A DNA stretch of 64,000 nucleotides from an uncultured Chitinophaga sp. (GTDB taxonomy: Bacteria > Bacteroidota > Bacteroidia > Chitinophagales > Chitinophagaceae): NCBI RefSeq assembly GCF_902168175.1, contig NZ_CABHOU010000092.1:186001-250000 (forward strand). The letters are read 5' to 3'. Shown in pieces: positions 35,717 to 44,333 of the stretch. Positions within the stretch are counted from its first letter, which is position 1, and the number at the start of each line of letters is the position of its first letter. The notes below the pieces were generated by a model. That model was not told the DNA's origin and did not search any database. It saw only the letters and a program-made list of their open reading frames with translations. The position numbers and the translations under genes were made by a program.

Positions 35717-36202
35717 ATGATGTTCCTGAAGTTCGTACTGCTGTACCAGCTGATTGGCTTTGGCATTATTGCCGGCCAGGCGTTTTACTATTTAGTATGT
35801 TTTACCAATGTACTGCGCGATTTGCCCGCACGTGAATACACGTTAATGCGCCAAACGATAGACCGGCATATCGGCAAACCGTTCCGTTTTATTTACGTCA
35901 CGATGTTGCTCAGTTGTTTGCTGGTGCCGGTATTGCTGGTTAGTTCTATTGGGCATGAGCCACGTAACTGGTGGTGGTATGCCGCCATGCTTTGCTTTTT
36001 CGCCGATTTCCTGCTGGCATTAAAAGGGAATAATCCCATCAACAAAATAATAGCTGGCTGGCAGGTCGATAGTCCCCCCGCTAACTGGAGTGATTACCGT
36101 ACACGATGGGCGCAGTTTTTCGCCTACCGCCAGGTGCTGGCGATTGGTGGTTTGTTTTGTTTAATCATGTTACTGCTAACTAGAGTTTCAGTTTTTCCCT
36201 GA
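35717..36202 (+). CDS. DUF1772-like integral membrane protein
   Basis: A 161-residue protein when started at the ATG 35717; an in-frame ATG at 35666 would begin inside a terminator stem and is not favoured. About four transmembrane helices are predicted (about 3-24, 62-83, 88-106 and 140-158 of this reading). A NPINKIIAGWQVDSPPANWSDYRTRW block resembles the conserved region of DUF1772 (anthrone oxygenase-like) proteins. The catalytic role in Bacteroidota members is unknown. Its end overlaps the convergent esterase gene by 23 bases. Confidence 0.7.
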   Translation: MMFLKFVLLYQLIGFGIIAGQAFYYLVCFTNVLRDLPAREYTLMRQTIDRHIGKPFRFIYVTMLLSCLLVPVLLVSSIGHEPRNWWWYAAMLCFFADFLLALKGNNPINKIIAGWQVDSPPANWSDYRTRWAQFFAYRQVLAIGGLFCLIMLLLTRVSVFP

Positions 36203-37061
36203 TCCATAACACCGACAGCGAAGGCCAGGTATTAAGCACCGGATCTTTAGGTGCCATGCCATAGCCATGCCCGCCGTGATCGTATACATGCAGTGTGGCC
36301 GGAATTTTATGGGCCTGCAGCGCTTTATAGAATACGATTGCGTTTTCTACCGGGACGGTTTTGTCGTCGGTAGAATGAATAAGCATGGTGGGCGGTGTTT
36401 GCGCATTCACTCTTTTATCTGTGGAAAGAGAATCGGCCAGGCCCGGCGCAGGGTTAGGCCCCATCAGGTTAAATCCGCTGCCAACATGCCGGTAATCGGC
36501 CGACATAGATATAACAGGATATACAAGTATGGAAAAGGCTGGCCGGCTGCTGAATTGTTCCCATTTAGTTTTGGAAGATGGATTGGCTGCGACGTGAATA
36601 GTAGTGAGCATAGATGCAAGGTGACCGCCGGCGGAGAAGCCCATCACCCCAATTTTTTCCGGGTCCAGTTTCCAGCTTTCTGCTTTGGATTTAACAATAC
36701 GCATCGCCGTCGTTACGTCGTCATATTGGGCAGGGTAGCGGGAGCCGGATTGCTGAGGATCGTTAAGGCGATAATGTAACACAATAGCGTCGAAACCTTC
36801 GTTAGTGAGGAACCTGGCCACATCGGCACCTTCGTGGCCAACTGCCAGGTGGCCATAACCGCCACCGGGACAAACCAACACCGCCGCGCCATTACGTTTA
36901 TCGCCGTTAGCGGCAAAATGCTCGATAAAAGGAGCGTCTTCTGTTTTTTGATTGCCACCAATGTGCAAGCCCTTTTTATCGGGGTAGAGGTAAATTTTCT
37001 CCTGTGCAAAGCTGGTTGCTGCGCTTATCATAAATAATGCGGTAAAAAAGTAAGGTTTCAT
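36180..37061 (-). CDS. Secreted alpha/beta hydrolase, acetyl-xylan-esterase-like (BD-FAE type)
   Basis: A 293-residue exported esterase. The signal peptide ends SFAQ. The oxyanion-hole block VLVCPGGGYGHLA and the nucleophile motif GFSAGG fit the acetyl-esterase/BD-FAE family. The Asp (in IHSTDDKTVPVEN) and His (in YDHGGHGYG) complete the triad. Such enzymes deacetylate plant polysaccharides or short oligosaccharides outside the cytoplasm. It is 68 bases downstream of the YitT gene on the same strand and may share its transcript. Confidence 0.9.
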   Translation of the reverse strand: MKPYFFTALFMISAATSFAQEKIYLYPDKKGLHIGGNQKTEDAPFIEHFAANGDKRNGAAVLVCPGGGYGHLAVGHEGADVARFLTNEGFDAIVLHYRLNDPQQSGSRYPAQYDDVTTAMRIVKSKAESWKLDPEKIGVMGFSAGGHLASMLTTIHVAANPSSKTKWEQFSSRPAFSILVYPVISMSADYRHVGSGFNLMGPNPAPGLADSLSTDKRVNAQTPPTMLIHSTDDKTVPVENAIVFYKALQAHKIPATLHVYDHGGHGYGMAPKDPVLNTWPSLSVLWIREKLKL

Positions 37062-37129
37062 GTTAAGTGTGGCGTTGTTTTACATAACGGGGAACGCATA
37101 TGGGAAAGATAATAAAATTCTCCAGGAAT

Positions 37130-38020
37130 TTATACGTGCGTGGCCCTGCGCTTTATCATACCGCCTTTGGTATCGTTAATGTTATGCTGGATGATGAATG
37201 CCTTTTCATCGATCTTTTCTATCTCATCTATTATTTTATGCACTTCCAGGCGCGTAACTACAGTATAAATGATATCAATCTCATTATCCACTTCACCCCT
37301 TTTACCATACCCGCTTTTGCCCTTAAAAACGGTAACACCCTTGCGCAGCTTAAGTGTAAGCGTTTTACGCACCAGGTCGGCATTGTTGGAGATGATGGTA
37401 AGTGCAATATATTCCTCGAAACCACTGATCACAAAGTCCACTGTTTTGGACGCGCAGAGGTAAGTGAGCATAGCGTACAAAGCCGTTTCTATATTGATGA
37501 GAACAGCCGCTACGCCAAAAATGATGACGTTGAAGTACATAATTACCTCACCTACGGATAGTATGGTTTTGCGGTTGATGAATAGCGCCAGCACCTCCGT
37601 ACCGTCCAACACCGCGCCACCGCGTACGCTCATCCCAATACCGGCACCCAGGAAGAAGCCGCCAAAAATCGCGATCAGCAGTTTATCCTGTGTAACCACA
37701 GGCACGTTGATAAAACCCAAACTGGCCGCCAATGCGAGAATGGCGGCCACTGTTTTTAAGGTGAATGTTTTTGATAATTGTTTGTAAGCCAGTAAGATGA
37801 ACGGGATGTTAAGCAACACCAGTAACACCGAAATAGAAACGCCGGTAAGCCTGTTTACAAGCAACGAAATGCCGGTAACACCTCCGTCCAGGAAGCCATT
37901 GGGTAGAAGGAAACACTTAAGACCAACCGCCGCCAGCAATACACCAATAGCAATCAGCGCCACGTCCTGGGCGTTCTGAATGATGCTGAGGCGCACAATC
38001 CGTTCTCTCCTCGTAACCAT
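37130..38020 (-). CDS. YitT family membrane protein (DUF161/DUF2179)
   Basis: A 296-residue membrane protein with about five or six helices in residues 15-200, including FLLPNGFLDGGVTGISLL and GMSVRGGAVLDGTEVLAL. The DUF2179 cytosolic domain occupies roughly 215-285 (GVTVFKGKSGYGKRGEV, then TVVTRLEVHKIIDEI). YitT-like proteins are widespread and uncharacterised; some have been proposed as transporters. It lies 18 bases downstream of the arginase-like gene, so they are one operon. Confidence 0.92.
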   Translation of the reverse strand: MVTRRERIVRLSIIQNAQDVALIAIGVLLAAVGLKCFLLPNGFLDGGVTGISLLVNRLTGVSISVLLVLLNIPFILLAYKQLSKTFTLKTVAAILALAASLGFINVPVVTQDKLLIAIFGGFFLGAGIGMSVRGGAVLDGTEVLALFINRKTILSVGEVIMYFNVIIFGVAAVLINIETALYAMLTYLCASKTVDFVISGFEEYIALTIISNNADLVRKTLTLKLRKGVTVFKGKSGYGKRGEVDNEIDIIYTVVTRLEVHKIIDEIEKIDEKAFIIQHNINDTKGGMIKRRATHV

Positions 38021-38038
38021 GGGGCAAATGTTTTAAGA

Positions 38039-39178
38039 TTACATTCTTTCCTGCGAGCGCAGCCAGCGTTCTGGTATTTCGTTGTTGCTCGCCAGCAGGT
38101 AGTCGCTGTAGGCGCAGGGAATAAATGCCTTATCGGGCAATTGCATCCACCAGCGGCCTGTTTTCTTACTCTTCAGAAAGGTAGTATCTATATCGGTAAA
38201 TGCGATATGAAATTCCAGGAAAGCTTCACGGTCGTGTAGTTGGGCTTCTTTATGTTTAACCGAACGGCCATCCATAAAGTACCACAGCATTTGTGCTACC
38301 TGTTTGGCGGTGAGGTTGTCTTTATCTTTTTTAGGATTGTAACCGTATAGACCGTAGGAGCTTAACTGCGAACTCATGCCAGCGTAGCGCGAAAGAACAC
38401 AGGCTTCTTCACCGGTAAATCCGTTTGGAGACAGGCTGTTGGCTGGCGAATCAGCATGTTTGATCATATTGAGATCTACGCTAAACAAATCGGTATTGCG
38501 TAATACGGGTTCAATTTCTTCCAGGTTTTCGCGCACTTTGCCCAGCCTGAAACAGTCGAACCGCAGTTTGTCCAGGGTTTCGAGCATGCGTGGTTGTATA
38601 AAATAGCTCTGGAAGCCAATGTGATTGTAATGACGGATGTAGTTGGGCTGTTCGGTGAACATGGTCATTAAAAACCCGGTATCGGCCGTTGAGGACTCTT
38701 CCATGAGGTCGATAAGCGCATCGGCCACAGACACTTCAATGATGTATTTTTTATCGGCGTAAGCGCGATACTGTGCGTAGGTGAGGTCGTGGGCGCCACC
38801 AAGAATGATAACGGTTTTTCCGCCGTCAATAAACTCGGTGAGTACGGCCCGCATGGCAGCGTAAGTATCTATTAAAGTATTACCGGCCAGCAGGTTGCCT
38901 GCGTCAGCAATTTTAAGATCACGGTGCCAGTGGTAAAGACGGTAAAATTCAGTGCGGATAGTGTCCGGTCCCTGAGTGCTGGTGGTACGTGCAAAGCCGC
39001 CACGTTGCTCGCCAACGCCTAACAGTACAATGTCTGCAGCATCAAAATCAGGAATGCGATCTTCATCATAAAGATCAATAACATGGCCGATTTGGTAATC
39101 GTCATATTCGTTCTCGTCATTAAGGAATGACTTGGAAACGGGCGATAGAAAGTCTTGCAGGTGCGAAAAATCAATCAT
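38039..39178 (-). CDS. Ureohydrolase (arginase/formimidoylglutamase-like) fold protein with one altered metal site
   Basis: A 379-residue protein of the arginase/agmatinase superfamily, which normally uses two manganese ions to hydrolyse guanidinium groups. The motifs can be aligned: GGAHD with His130; DALID with Asp153 and Asp157 but Leu155 where the second-metal His normally sits; and SVDLN with Asp235 but Asn237 where the second-metal Asp sits. All ligands of the first metal are kept, and two ligands of the second are changed. It may work with one metal or on an unusual substrate, or be regulatory. It is annotated by family only. It starts an operon with yitT and has a -7-like box at 39201-39208. 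Confidence 0.85.
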   Translation of the reverse strand: MIDFSHLQDFLSPVSKSFLNDENEYDDYQIGHVIDLYDEDRIPDFDAADIVLLGVGEQRGGFARTTSTQGPDTIRTEFYRLYHWHRDLKIADAGNLLAGNTLIDTYAAMRAVLTEFIDGGKTVIILGGAHDLTYAQYRAYADKKYIIEVSVADALIDLMEESSTADTGFLMTMFTEQPNYIRHYNHIGFQSYFIQPRMLETLDKLRFDCFRLGKVRENLEEIEPVLRNTDLFSVDLNMIKHADSPANSLSPNGFTGEEACVLSRYAGMSSQLSSYGLYGYNPKKDKDNLTAKQVAQMLWYFMDGRSVKHKEAQLHDREAFLEFHIAFTDIDTTFLKSKKTGRWWMQLPDKAFIPCAYSDYLLASNNEIPERWLRSQERM

Positions 39179-39200
39179 TCACAACGGATTTATTTGCTCG

Positions 39201-39208
39201 CAAACCTA
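39201..39208 (-). promoter_or_regulatory. Candidate -7 box of the arginase-like gene
   Basis: The minus strand reads TAGGTTTG, a TAnnTTTG match 23 bases upstream of the ATG at 39178. I saw no -33 element. Confidence 0.4.
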
Positions 39209-39319
39209 ACAAGAAAAAAAGAAATTGACAGTGGTAGATTTAAAACGGGAGGAAAAAGTATCGGCCTGGGAGATGGTCATAACGCGGCAATGCTACTTTT
39301 TAATAACGTTCTCTTCTTA

Positions 39320-39568
39320 TCAGTTCTTGTGGATAATAAATTCGAAAGCACGTGGCTCTTTACGGAAGAAGGCTTTCTCCAATACGCTACGTTTGCTGCT
39401 AACGCGATGTTTGTTACAATCTGCTACTTCTGCGGCCGTGGAAATATAATCCATTGTTTCTATCAATGAGAGCATGTCGCTTAGCTGCTTCACTTCGTTC
39501 TGAATCTGCTGCTCATTGTAGCGGTCTTCATGTAGCAAGATCAATAAGTCTCTTTCTACAGGCTTCAT
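39320..39568 (-). CDS. Small conserved-looking protein, unrecognised
   Basis: An 82-residue soluble protein, rich in charged residues and predicted to be mostly helical (residues 15-45, IQNEVKQLSDMLSLIE). Two cysteines are not arranged as a motif. I recognise no family. A 104-codon open frame on the opposite strand (39155-39469) overlaps it, but its composition is less protein-like. It lies upstream of the arginase-like gene in the same direction, with about 140 bases between them. Confidence 0.5.
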   Translation of the reverse strand: MKPVERDLLILLHEDRYNEQQIQNEVKQLSDMLSLIETMDYISTAAEVADCNKHRVSSKRSVLEKAFFRKEPRAFEFIIHKN

Positions 39569-39648
39569 TTGAATTTGATTTGAGTGTTCTCTGATTAGTT
39601 GACATCTTTGCTTAGCATTTTCAAGGATAGGTTAGTTAGGCTTTTAGC

Positions 39649-39771
39649 TCAATGCATCCGCTTCTTGTTCATCGTGGGACAACCGCAATCATTTTTCTTC
39701 AAAACGCCGCAACCCTGCGCAAACAAACCGACTGACAACAACAGTAACAAAATCCAATGTACTTTTTTCAT
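39649..39771 (-). CDS. 40-residue cysteine-rich lipoprotein
   Basis: A short gene. Translation from the ATG at 39769-39771 gives a lysine-tipped hydrophobic leader (MKKVHWILLLLLSVGLF), then AQGCG with a lipobox-like context. A short tail follows with further cysteines (NDCGCP) and basic residues, ending at a TGA at 39649-39651. The leader and the Cys pattern make a lipidated peptide of about 20 mature residues plausible. I have the impression that similar short lipoproteins with a KKNDCGCP-like tail occur in Bacteroidota. The function is unknown. It sits upstream of the small 82-residue gene and is divergent from the glycosyltransferase gene. Confidence 0.6.
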   Translation of the reverse strand: MKKVHWILLLLLSVGLFAQGCGVLKKNDCGCPTMNKKRMH

Positions 39772-39873
39772 TCTAAATCCTTCATTTAAACTTCCAGCCG
39801 CTGTGAGAGTTTACTGTTTCTTAACAATGAGCATTTCTAAATTAAACTATTTTCGTAAAAAAAACATAATTAT

Positions 39874-40971
39874 TTGTCCACATCTTCTCCTGTTCCAAAA
39901 AAAATCCTGGTAGTTCCGCTGGACTGGGGGCTGGGCCACGCCACGCGGGACATTCCGCTCATTGCTGAACTATTAAACGCTGGCTGCGAGGTGCTTATTG
40001 CGGCCGAAGGTAAACATGCTGCACTGCTTGCACAGGAATTTCCACAACTCACTATTTTACCGCTTGCCGGGTATAATATAAGGTATGCGAAAAAGGGTGT
40101 TTTCTTTGGCCTGAAGATCGTGCAGCAAATACCTAAAATATACAGAGCGGTGGCGAACGAAAAGGCCTGGCTGCACAAAACGGTAAAAGAGCATGGTATC
40201 GATGCCGTTATTTCTGACAACCGTTTCGGACTTTCCCACCCGGATATTCCCTGCGTTTTTATCTCCCATCAGCTGCTGATTAAAACCCCTTTCGGCGGCA
40301 TAACGGAGAAAATATTAAAGAGAATCAACTACTTCTATATTAAAAAATATTCTGCATGCTGGGTGCCCGATTTTAGCGGCGAGCCTAATCTTAGCGGAGA
40401 ACTGGCACATCCATCTGAACTGCCTGCCAATGTAACTTACCTCGGCTGCCTGTCCCGCTTCGAGAAAAAGCAGGGCGTGGCCCAGAAATACGACCTGCTG
40501 GTACTTATTTCCGGTCCGGAGCCGCAACGCACCCAGCTCGAAGAGCTTATCATCTCCCAAATTAAACCCTTGCCGGTTAAAGCGCTGATTGTGAGCGGCA
40601 AACCCGACCAGGCGTTTAAGAAAGAGATTGCCTCGGGCATCACTCACGTAAGCCACCTCAATGCCAAAGAGCTGAACGATGCCATGCTGGCTTCGGGTTT
40701 GGTATTAAGCCGCTCCGGTTATACAACGCTTATGGACCTGGCAAAATTGGATAAAAAAGCGATCCTGGTACCCACGCCCGGCCAAACCGAGCAGGAATAC
40801 CTGGGAAAATGGCTGATGGAAAAAGGATATTTTTATAATGTACCCCAGCATGAGTTTGACCTCACCCAGGCGCTGAAAGCATCTAAAAATTTCCCTTTCC
40901 GCTCATTTAGCCAGGAGCAGGACATGAGTGCGTATAAAGAGGTGGTACGTAAGTTCGCGGCTTCGTTATAA
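39874..40971 (+). CDS. MurG-like glycosyltransferase (GT-B fold)
   Basis: A 365-residue glycosyltransferase of the UDP-GlcNAc-type GT-B fold. The N-terminal block VVPLDWGLGHATRDIPLIAEL is the usual GLGHxxR pattern of MurG-like and mycolate-type enzymes. The C-terminal LVLSRSGYTTLMDLAKLDKKAILVPTPGQTEQEYLG block resembles the nucleotide-sugar binding region. The only possible start is a TTG at 39874, because an in-frame TAA lies at 39856 and no ATG or GTG occurs between. The acceptor is unknown; a lipid or surface glycan is likely. Its stop overlaps that of the convergent ArsC-like gene by 6 bases. Confidence 0.85.
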   Translation: MSTSSPVPKKILVVPLDWGLGHATRDIPLIAELLNAGCEVLIAAEGKHAALLAQEFPQLTILPLAGYNIRYAKKGVFFGLKIVQQIPKIYRAVANEKAWLHKTVKEHGIDAVISDNRFGLSHPDIPCVFISHQLLIKTPFGGITEKILKRINYFYIKKYSACWVPDFSGEPNLSGELAHPSELPANVTYLGCLSRFEKKQGVAQKYDLLVLISGPEPQRTQLEELIISQIKPLPVKALIVSGKPDQAFKKEIASGITHVSHLNAKELNDAMLASGLVLSRSGYTTLMDLAKLDKKAILVPTPGQTEQEYLGKWLMEKGYFYNVPQHEFDLTQALKASKNFPFRSFSQEQDMSAYKEVVRKFAASL

Positions 40972-41316
40972 AGCAGCTTTCAGGCCTTCCACCGTTTTTT
41001 TGTCGTTACCAACAAAAATTTGTTTGCCAATAATGGCTACAGGCCTTTTCAGAAAGGTGTATTCTTCCAGTATCAGGTTGCGGTAGTCTTTTTCGCTTAA
41101 CGTTTTTTCGTGCAGGCCCATGGGACGGTATTTCATAGAACGGCGGCTGAACAATGCCTCGTAACTGCCAGCCAGCGCTTTCATTTCGTCTATCTGCTCC
41201 GGTGTGATCGGTTCTGTTTTAATGTCCTGTAGCTTTACGCCCTTTTCCACGGCTCCAACCTCGTCCAAAATTCGTTTGCAGGTGCTGCAGGCCGACAGAT
41301 GATATATTTTTTTCAT
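40966..41316 (-). CDS. ArsC/Spx-like thioredoxin-fold protein
   Basis: A 116-residue protein of the ArsC/YffB/Spx family. The N-terminal YHLSACSTCKRIL contains a CxxC. The long central helix and the FLKRPVAIIGKQIFVG block (Arg, cis-Pro and Gly-Asn area) follow the family pattern. It may be a thiol-dependent reductase or a regulator. The arsenate-reducing type usually has a single Cys near position 12, so the CSTC pair makes a reductase or Spx-like role equally possible. It is monocistronic in outlook and overlaps the glycosyltransferase stop. Confidence 0.85.
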   Translation of the reverse strand: MKKIYHLSACSTCKRILDEVGAVEKGVKLQDIKTEPITPEQIDEMKALAGSYEALFSRRSMKYRPMGLHEKTLSEKDYRNLILEEYTFLKRPVAIIGKQIFVGNDKKTVEGLKAAL

Positions 41317-41419
41317 GCCGGCAAAATTAGGGAATGTGTGTTAAATCCAAACACCCTACTATCAAGAGACTGGCATCAACCCTCATTTAGAAATCGGTTA
41401 TTTCATTACTTTTACCGCC

Positions 41420-44236
41420 ATGAGTAAGAAATTGTTTTTATTAGATGCAATGGCGCTTATCTATCGCGCCTATTACGCATTGATACGCAGCCCCCGCATT
41501 ACCAGCAAAGGCCGCAACACCAATGCGCAATTCGGTTTTACCTCCACGTTGTTCGACCTCATCAACAAAGAAAAACCTACCCATATAGCCGTGGCTTTCG
41601 ATACACAGGCTCCTACCGAAAGGCATACCGACTTTGTGGATTACAAAGCGAACCGTGAAGAGGCGCCCGAAGATCTGCTGGACGCGTTGCCTGATATCAA
41701 AAGAATTATCGAAGGATTTAATATTCCTGTGCTGGAACTGGACGGTTACGAGGCCGATGATATTATCGGAACTGTGGCCTGGCAGGCGGCCGCGCAGGGA
41801 TATGAAGTATATATGGTTACGCCGGATAAGGATTACGGCCAGCTGGTAAAAGACAATGTGTTTATCTGGAAGCCGCCTTACCAGGGTACAAAGGAGGAAA
41901 TTCTCGGCCCCAAAGAAATTTGCGCCAAATGGCAGATTCAGGATGTGCACCAGGTAATAGATATTTTGGGGATGATGGGCGATGCCGTGGATAACATTCC
42001 GGGTATCCCCGGTGTGGGCGAAAAAACGGCCATGAAACTCCTCGCCGAATATCATTCCCTGGAAAATGTGTTGGCAAATGCGGATAAAATCGGGGGGAAA
42101 ATGGGAGAGAAGATCAAGGCGGGCGCCGAAAGTGCCATCCTTTCCAAAAAACTCGCTACCATTATTACCAATGTACCGGTAGATTTTCATGAAGAGAACT
42201 ACTGCATCAAAGAAATGCAGAAGGAGGTACTCACAGAAGTATTCACCGAACTGGAATTTAAATCGCTTGGTAAAAGAATATTGGGCGAAGGCTTTAACGC
42301 GCTCACCGGCGATCCGTCAAAGCCCGTACAGCAAGACCTTTTCGGCAACGCGGTTGAGAGTAAAACCGCTCCTGTAGCTGATGCAGAAGAAGCCGAGGGA
42401 CCGCAGTTCGGCTTGCAGGCGGATAAGAATATAGAAAACACGCCACACGAATATCACCTTTCGGACACTGTAGAAAAGCAACAGGAGCTGGTAAACATCC
42501 TGCTTACTCATGCTGAAATTTGTTTTGACACAGAAACTACGGGCACTGACGCCAACAATGTGGAGCTGGTAGGTATGAGTTTTTCCTGCAAAGCAGGAGA
42601 GGCCTGGTACATTCCCGTACCCACAGGCCGGGAAAACGCGCTGGCTGTGCTGAGCATCTTTAAACCGGTATTCGATGCTGCCGACATTACTTTTATCGGT
42701 CAGAACCTGAAGTACGATATGCTGGTGCTTAAATGGTACGACTATGAAATAAAGGGCAAGGTGTTCGATACGATGCTCGCACATTATCTCATTGAGCCGG
42801 AAGGCCGCCGTAGCATGGATTTGCTGAGTGCTCAGTACCTGCAATACGCACCGGTTTCTATCGAAACGCTTATTGGCAAAAAGGGTAAAAACCAGGGCAA
42901 TATGCGCGATGTGGAGATAGAAAAGGTAAAGGATTATGCCGCCGAAGATGCCGACATCACCCTTCAACTGAAAGAAAAATTCCAGCCCATACTAACCGCC
43001 AAAGAAGTAGGCAACGTGTTTTACGATGTGGAAAACCCCTTAGTGAAAGTGTTGGTGGATATGGAGTTTGAAGGTATTGCCATCGACCACGTAACGTTAT
43101 CGGACTACTCCAAACAATTGGAAACCGATATCCGTCGCGCGGAAGAAAGTGTGTACGAGCAGGCGGGGGTCCGATTCAACCTTGGCTCGCCTAAACAACT
43201 GGGAGAGGTACTGTTCGAAAAATTACAGCTCGATCCTAAAGCTAAGAAAACCCGTACGGGCCAATACGCAACAGGAGAGGACGTACTGGCGAAACTGGCG
43301 AATAAAAGTAAGATAGTAGAAGACATCCTGATATACCGTGAGCTGAGCAAACTGAAATCTACTTATGTTGATGCGCTGCCACTGATGGTAAATCCACGTA
43401 CCGGCCGTATACACACATCGTATAACCAGGCGGTGGCTGTTACCGGACGTTTAAGCTCCAACAACCCTAACTTACAGAATATCCCCATCCGCACAGAGCG
43501 TGGCCGCGAAGTCCGTAAGGCGTTCGTGCCACGGAATAGCGACTTCACATTGCTTTCGGCGGATTACTCTCAAATCGAATTGCGTATTATTGCCGCTATC
43601 AGCGAAGATGAAAATATGATGTCGGCTTTCCAGAACGGCATCGATATTCACACGGCGACGGCAGCCAAGGTGTATGGTGTTGATTTACCGGATGTGACGA
43701 CTGATATGCGCCGGAATGCCAAGAGCGTAAACTTTGGGATTATCTATGGCGTAAGCGCCTTTGGTTTGTCCGAGAACCTGGGTATTGCCCGTAGCGAGGC
43801 CAAAATGCTTATCGATAACTACTTTGCGCAATATCCTGCTATTAAGTCGTACATGGAAAACCAGGTGACCTTCGCCCAAACGAATGGTTATGTGCAAACG
43901 CTGCTGGGCCGTAAACGCTGGTTAAAAGATATTAACTCTTCTAATGCGGTAGTGCGTGGTTATGCCGAGCGAAATGCGATCAACATGCCGATACAGGGTA
44001 CCGCAGCGGATATGATCAAACTGGCGATGATCACGATCCATAAGGAACTGAAGCAGCAAAACTTTAAATCGAAGATGTTGCTGCAGGTGCATGACGAATT
44101 GGTATTTGATGCTCATGTGGAGGAACTCGACCGCTTAAAACCGCTCATTCTCGATTGCATGAAACGCGCGCTCCCATTGAAGGTTCCTGTAGAAGCCGAA
44201 ATCGGAACTGGCGCCAACTGGCTCGAAGCACATTGA
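41420..44236 (+). CDS. polA: DNA polymerase I
   Basis: A 938-residue replication and repair polymerase with all three domains. The 5'-3' exonuclease is residues 1-300 (AFDTQAPTERH, YKANREEAPEDL, GDAVDNIPGIPGVGEKTAMKLL). The 3'-5' exonuclease keeps its DEDD ligands (CFDTETTG, NLKYDML, YAAEDAD), so proofreading is likely active. The polymerase domain has LLSADYSQIELRI, RRNAKSVNFGIIYG and LQVHDELVFD. The length fits the large Bacteroidota type. A -7-like TACTTTTA at 41407-41414 lies just upstream of the ATG. A very strong terminator follows at 44253. Confidence 0.98.
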   Translation: MSKKLFLLDAMALIYRAYYALIRSPRITSKGRNTNAQFGFTSTLFDLINKEKPTHIAVAFDTQAPTERHTDFVDYKANREEAPEDLLDALPDIKRIIEGFNIPVLELDGYEADDIIGTVAWQAAAQGYEVYMVTPDKDYGQLVKDNVFIWKPPYQGTKEEILGPKEICAKWQIQDVHQVIDILGMMGDAVDNIPGIPGVGEKTAMKLLAEYHSLENVLANADKIGGKMGEKIKAGAESAILSKKLATIITNVPVDFHEENYCIKEMQKEVLTEVFTELEFKSLGKRILGEGFNALTGDPSKPVQQDLFGNAVESKTAPVADAEEAEGPQFGLQADKNIENTPHEYHLSDTVEKQQELVNILLTHAEICFDTETTGTDANNVELVGMSFSCKAGEAWYIPVPTGRENALAVLSIFKPVFDAADITFIGQNLKYDMLVLKWYDYEIKGKVFDTMLAHYLIEPEGRRSMDLLSAQYLQYAPVSIETLIGKKGKNQGNMRDVEIEKVKDYAAEDADITLQLKEKFQPILTAKEVGNVFYDVENPLVKVLVDMEFEGIAIDHVTLSDYSKQLETDIRRAEESVYEQAGVRFNLGSPKQLGEVLFEKLQLDPKAKKTRTGQYATGEDVLAKLANKSKIVEDILIYRELSKLKSTYVDALPLMVNPRTGRIHTSYNQAVAVTGRLSSNNPNLQNIPIRTERGREVRKAFVPRNSDFTLLSADYSQIELRIIAAISEDENMMSAFQNGIDIHTATAAKVYGVDLPDVTTDMRRNAKSVNFGIIYGVSAFGLSENLGIARSEAKMLIDNYFAQYPAIKSYMENQVTFAQTNGYVQTLLGRKRWLKDINSSNAVVRGYAERNAINMPIQGTAADMIKLAMITIHKELKQQNFKSKMLLQVHDELVFDAHVEELDRLKPLILDCMKRALPLKVPVEAEIGTGANWLEAH

Positions 44237-44252
44237 TAATAAATTGATTCGC

Positions 44253-44289
44253 GGATAGTTAGGAGGCATTCCTAACTATCCTTTTTTTT
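44253..44289 (+). terminator. Strong terminator of polA
   Basis: GGATAGTTAGGA and TCCTAACTATCC form a 12-bp perfect stem with a 5-base loop, followed by eight T. It lies 17 bases after the polA stop. Confidence 0.95.
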
Positions 44290-44333
44290 AATGCCCCATT
44301 GCAAATCTCAAATTCCTTTACTAGTTTTCTCCC

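Noticed and set aside
39155..39469. 104-codon open frame on the plus strand overlapping the 82-residue gene
   Set aside because: It overlaps the start of the arginase-like gene and most of a more protein-like frame on the minus strand.
39599..39913. 104-codon open frame on the plus strand over the small lipoprotein gene
   Set aside because: It overlaps the more convincing 40-residue lipoprotein on the minus strand and runs into the glycosyltransferase start in another frame.
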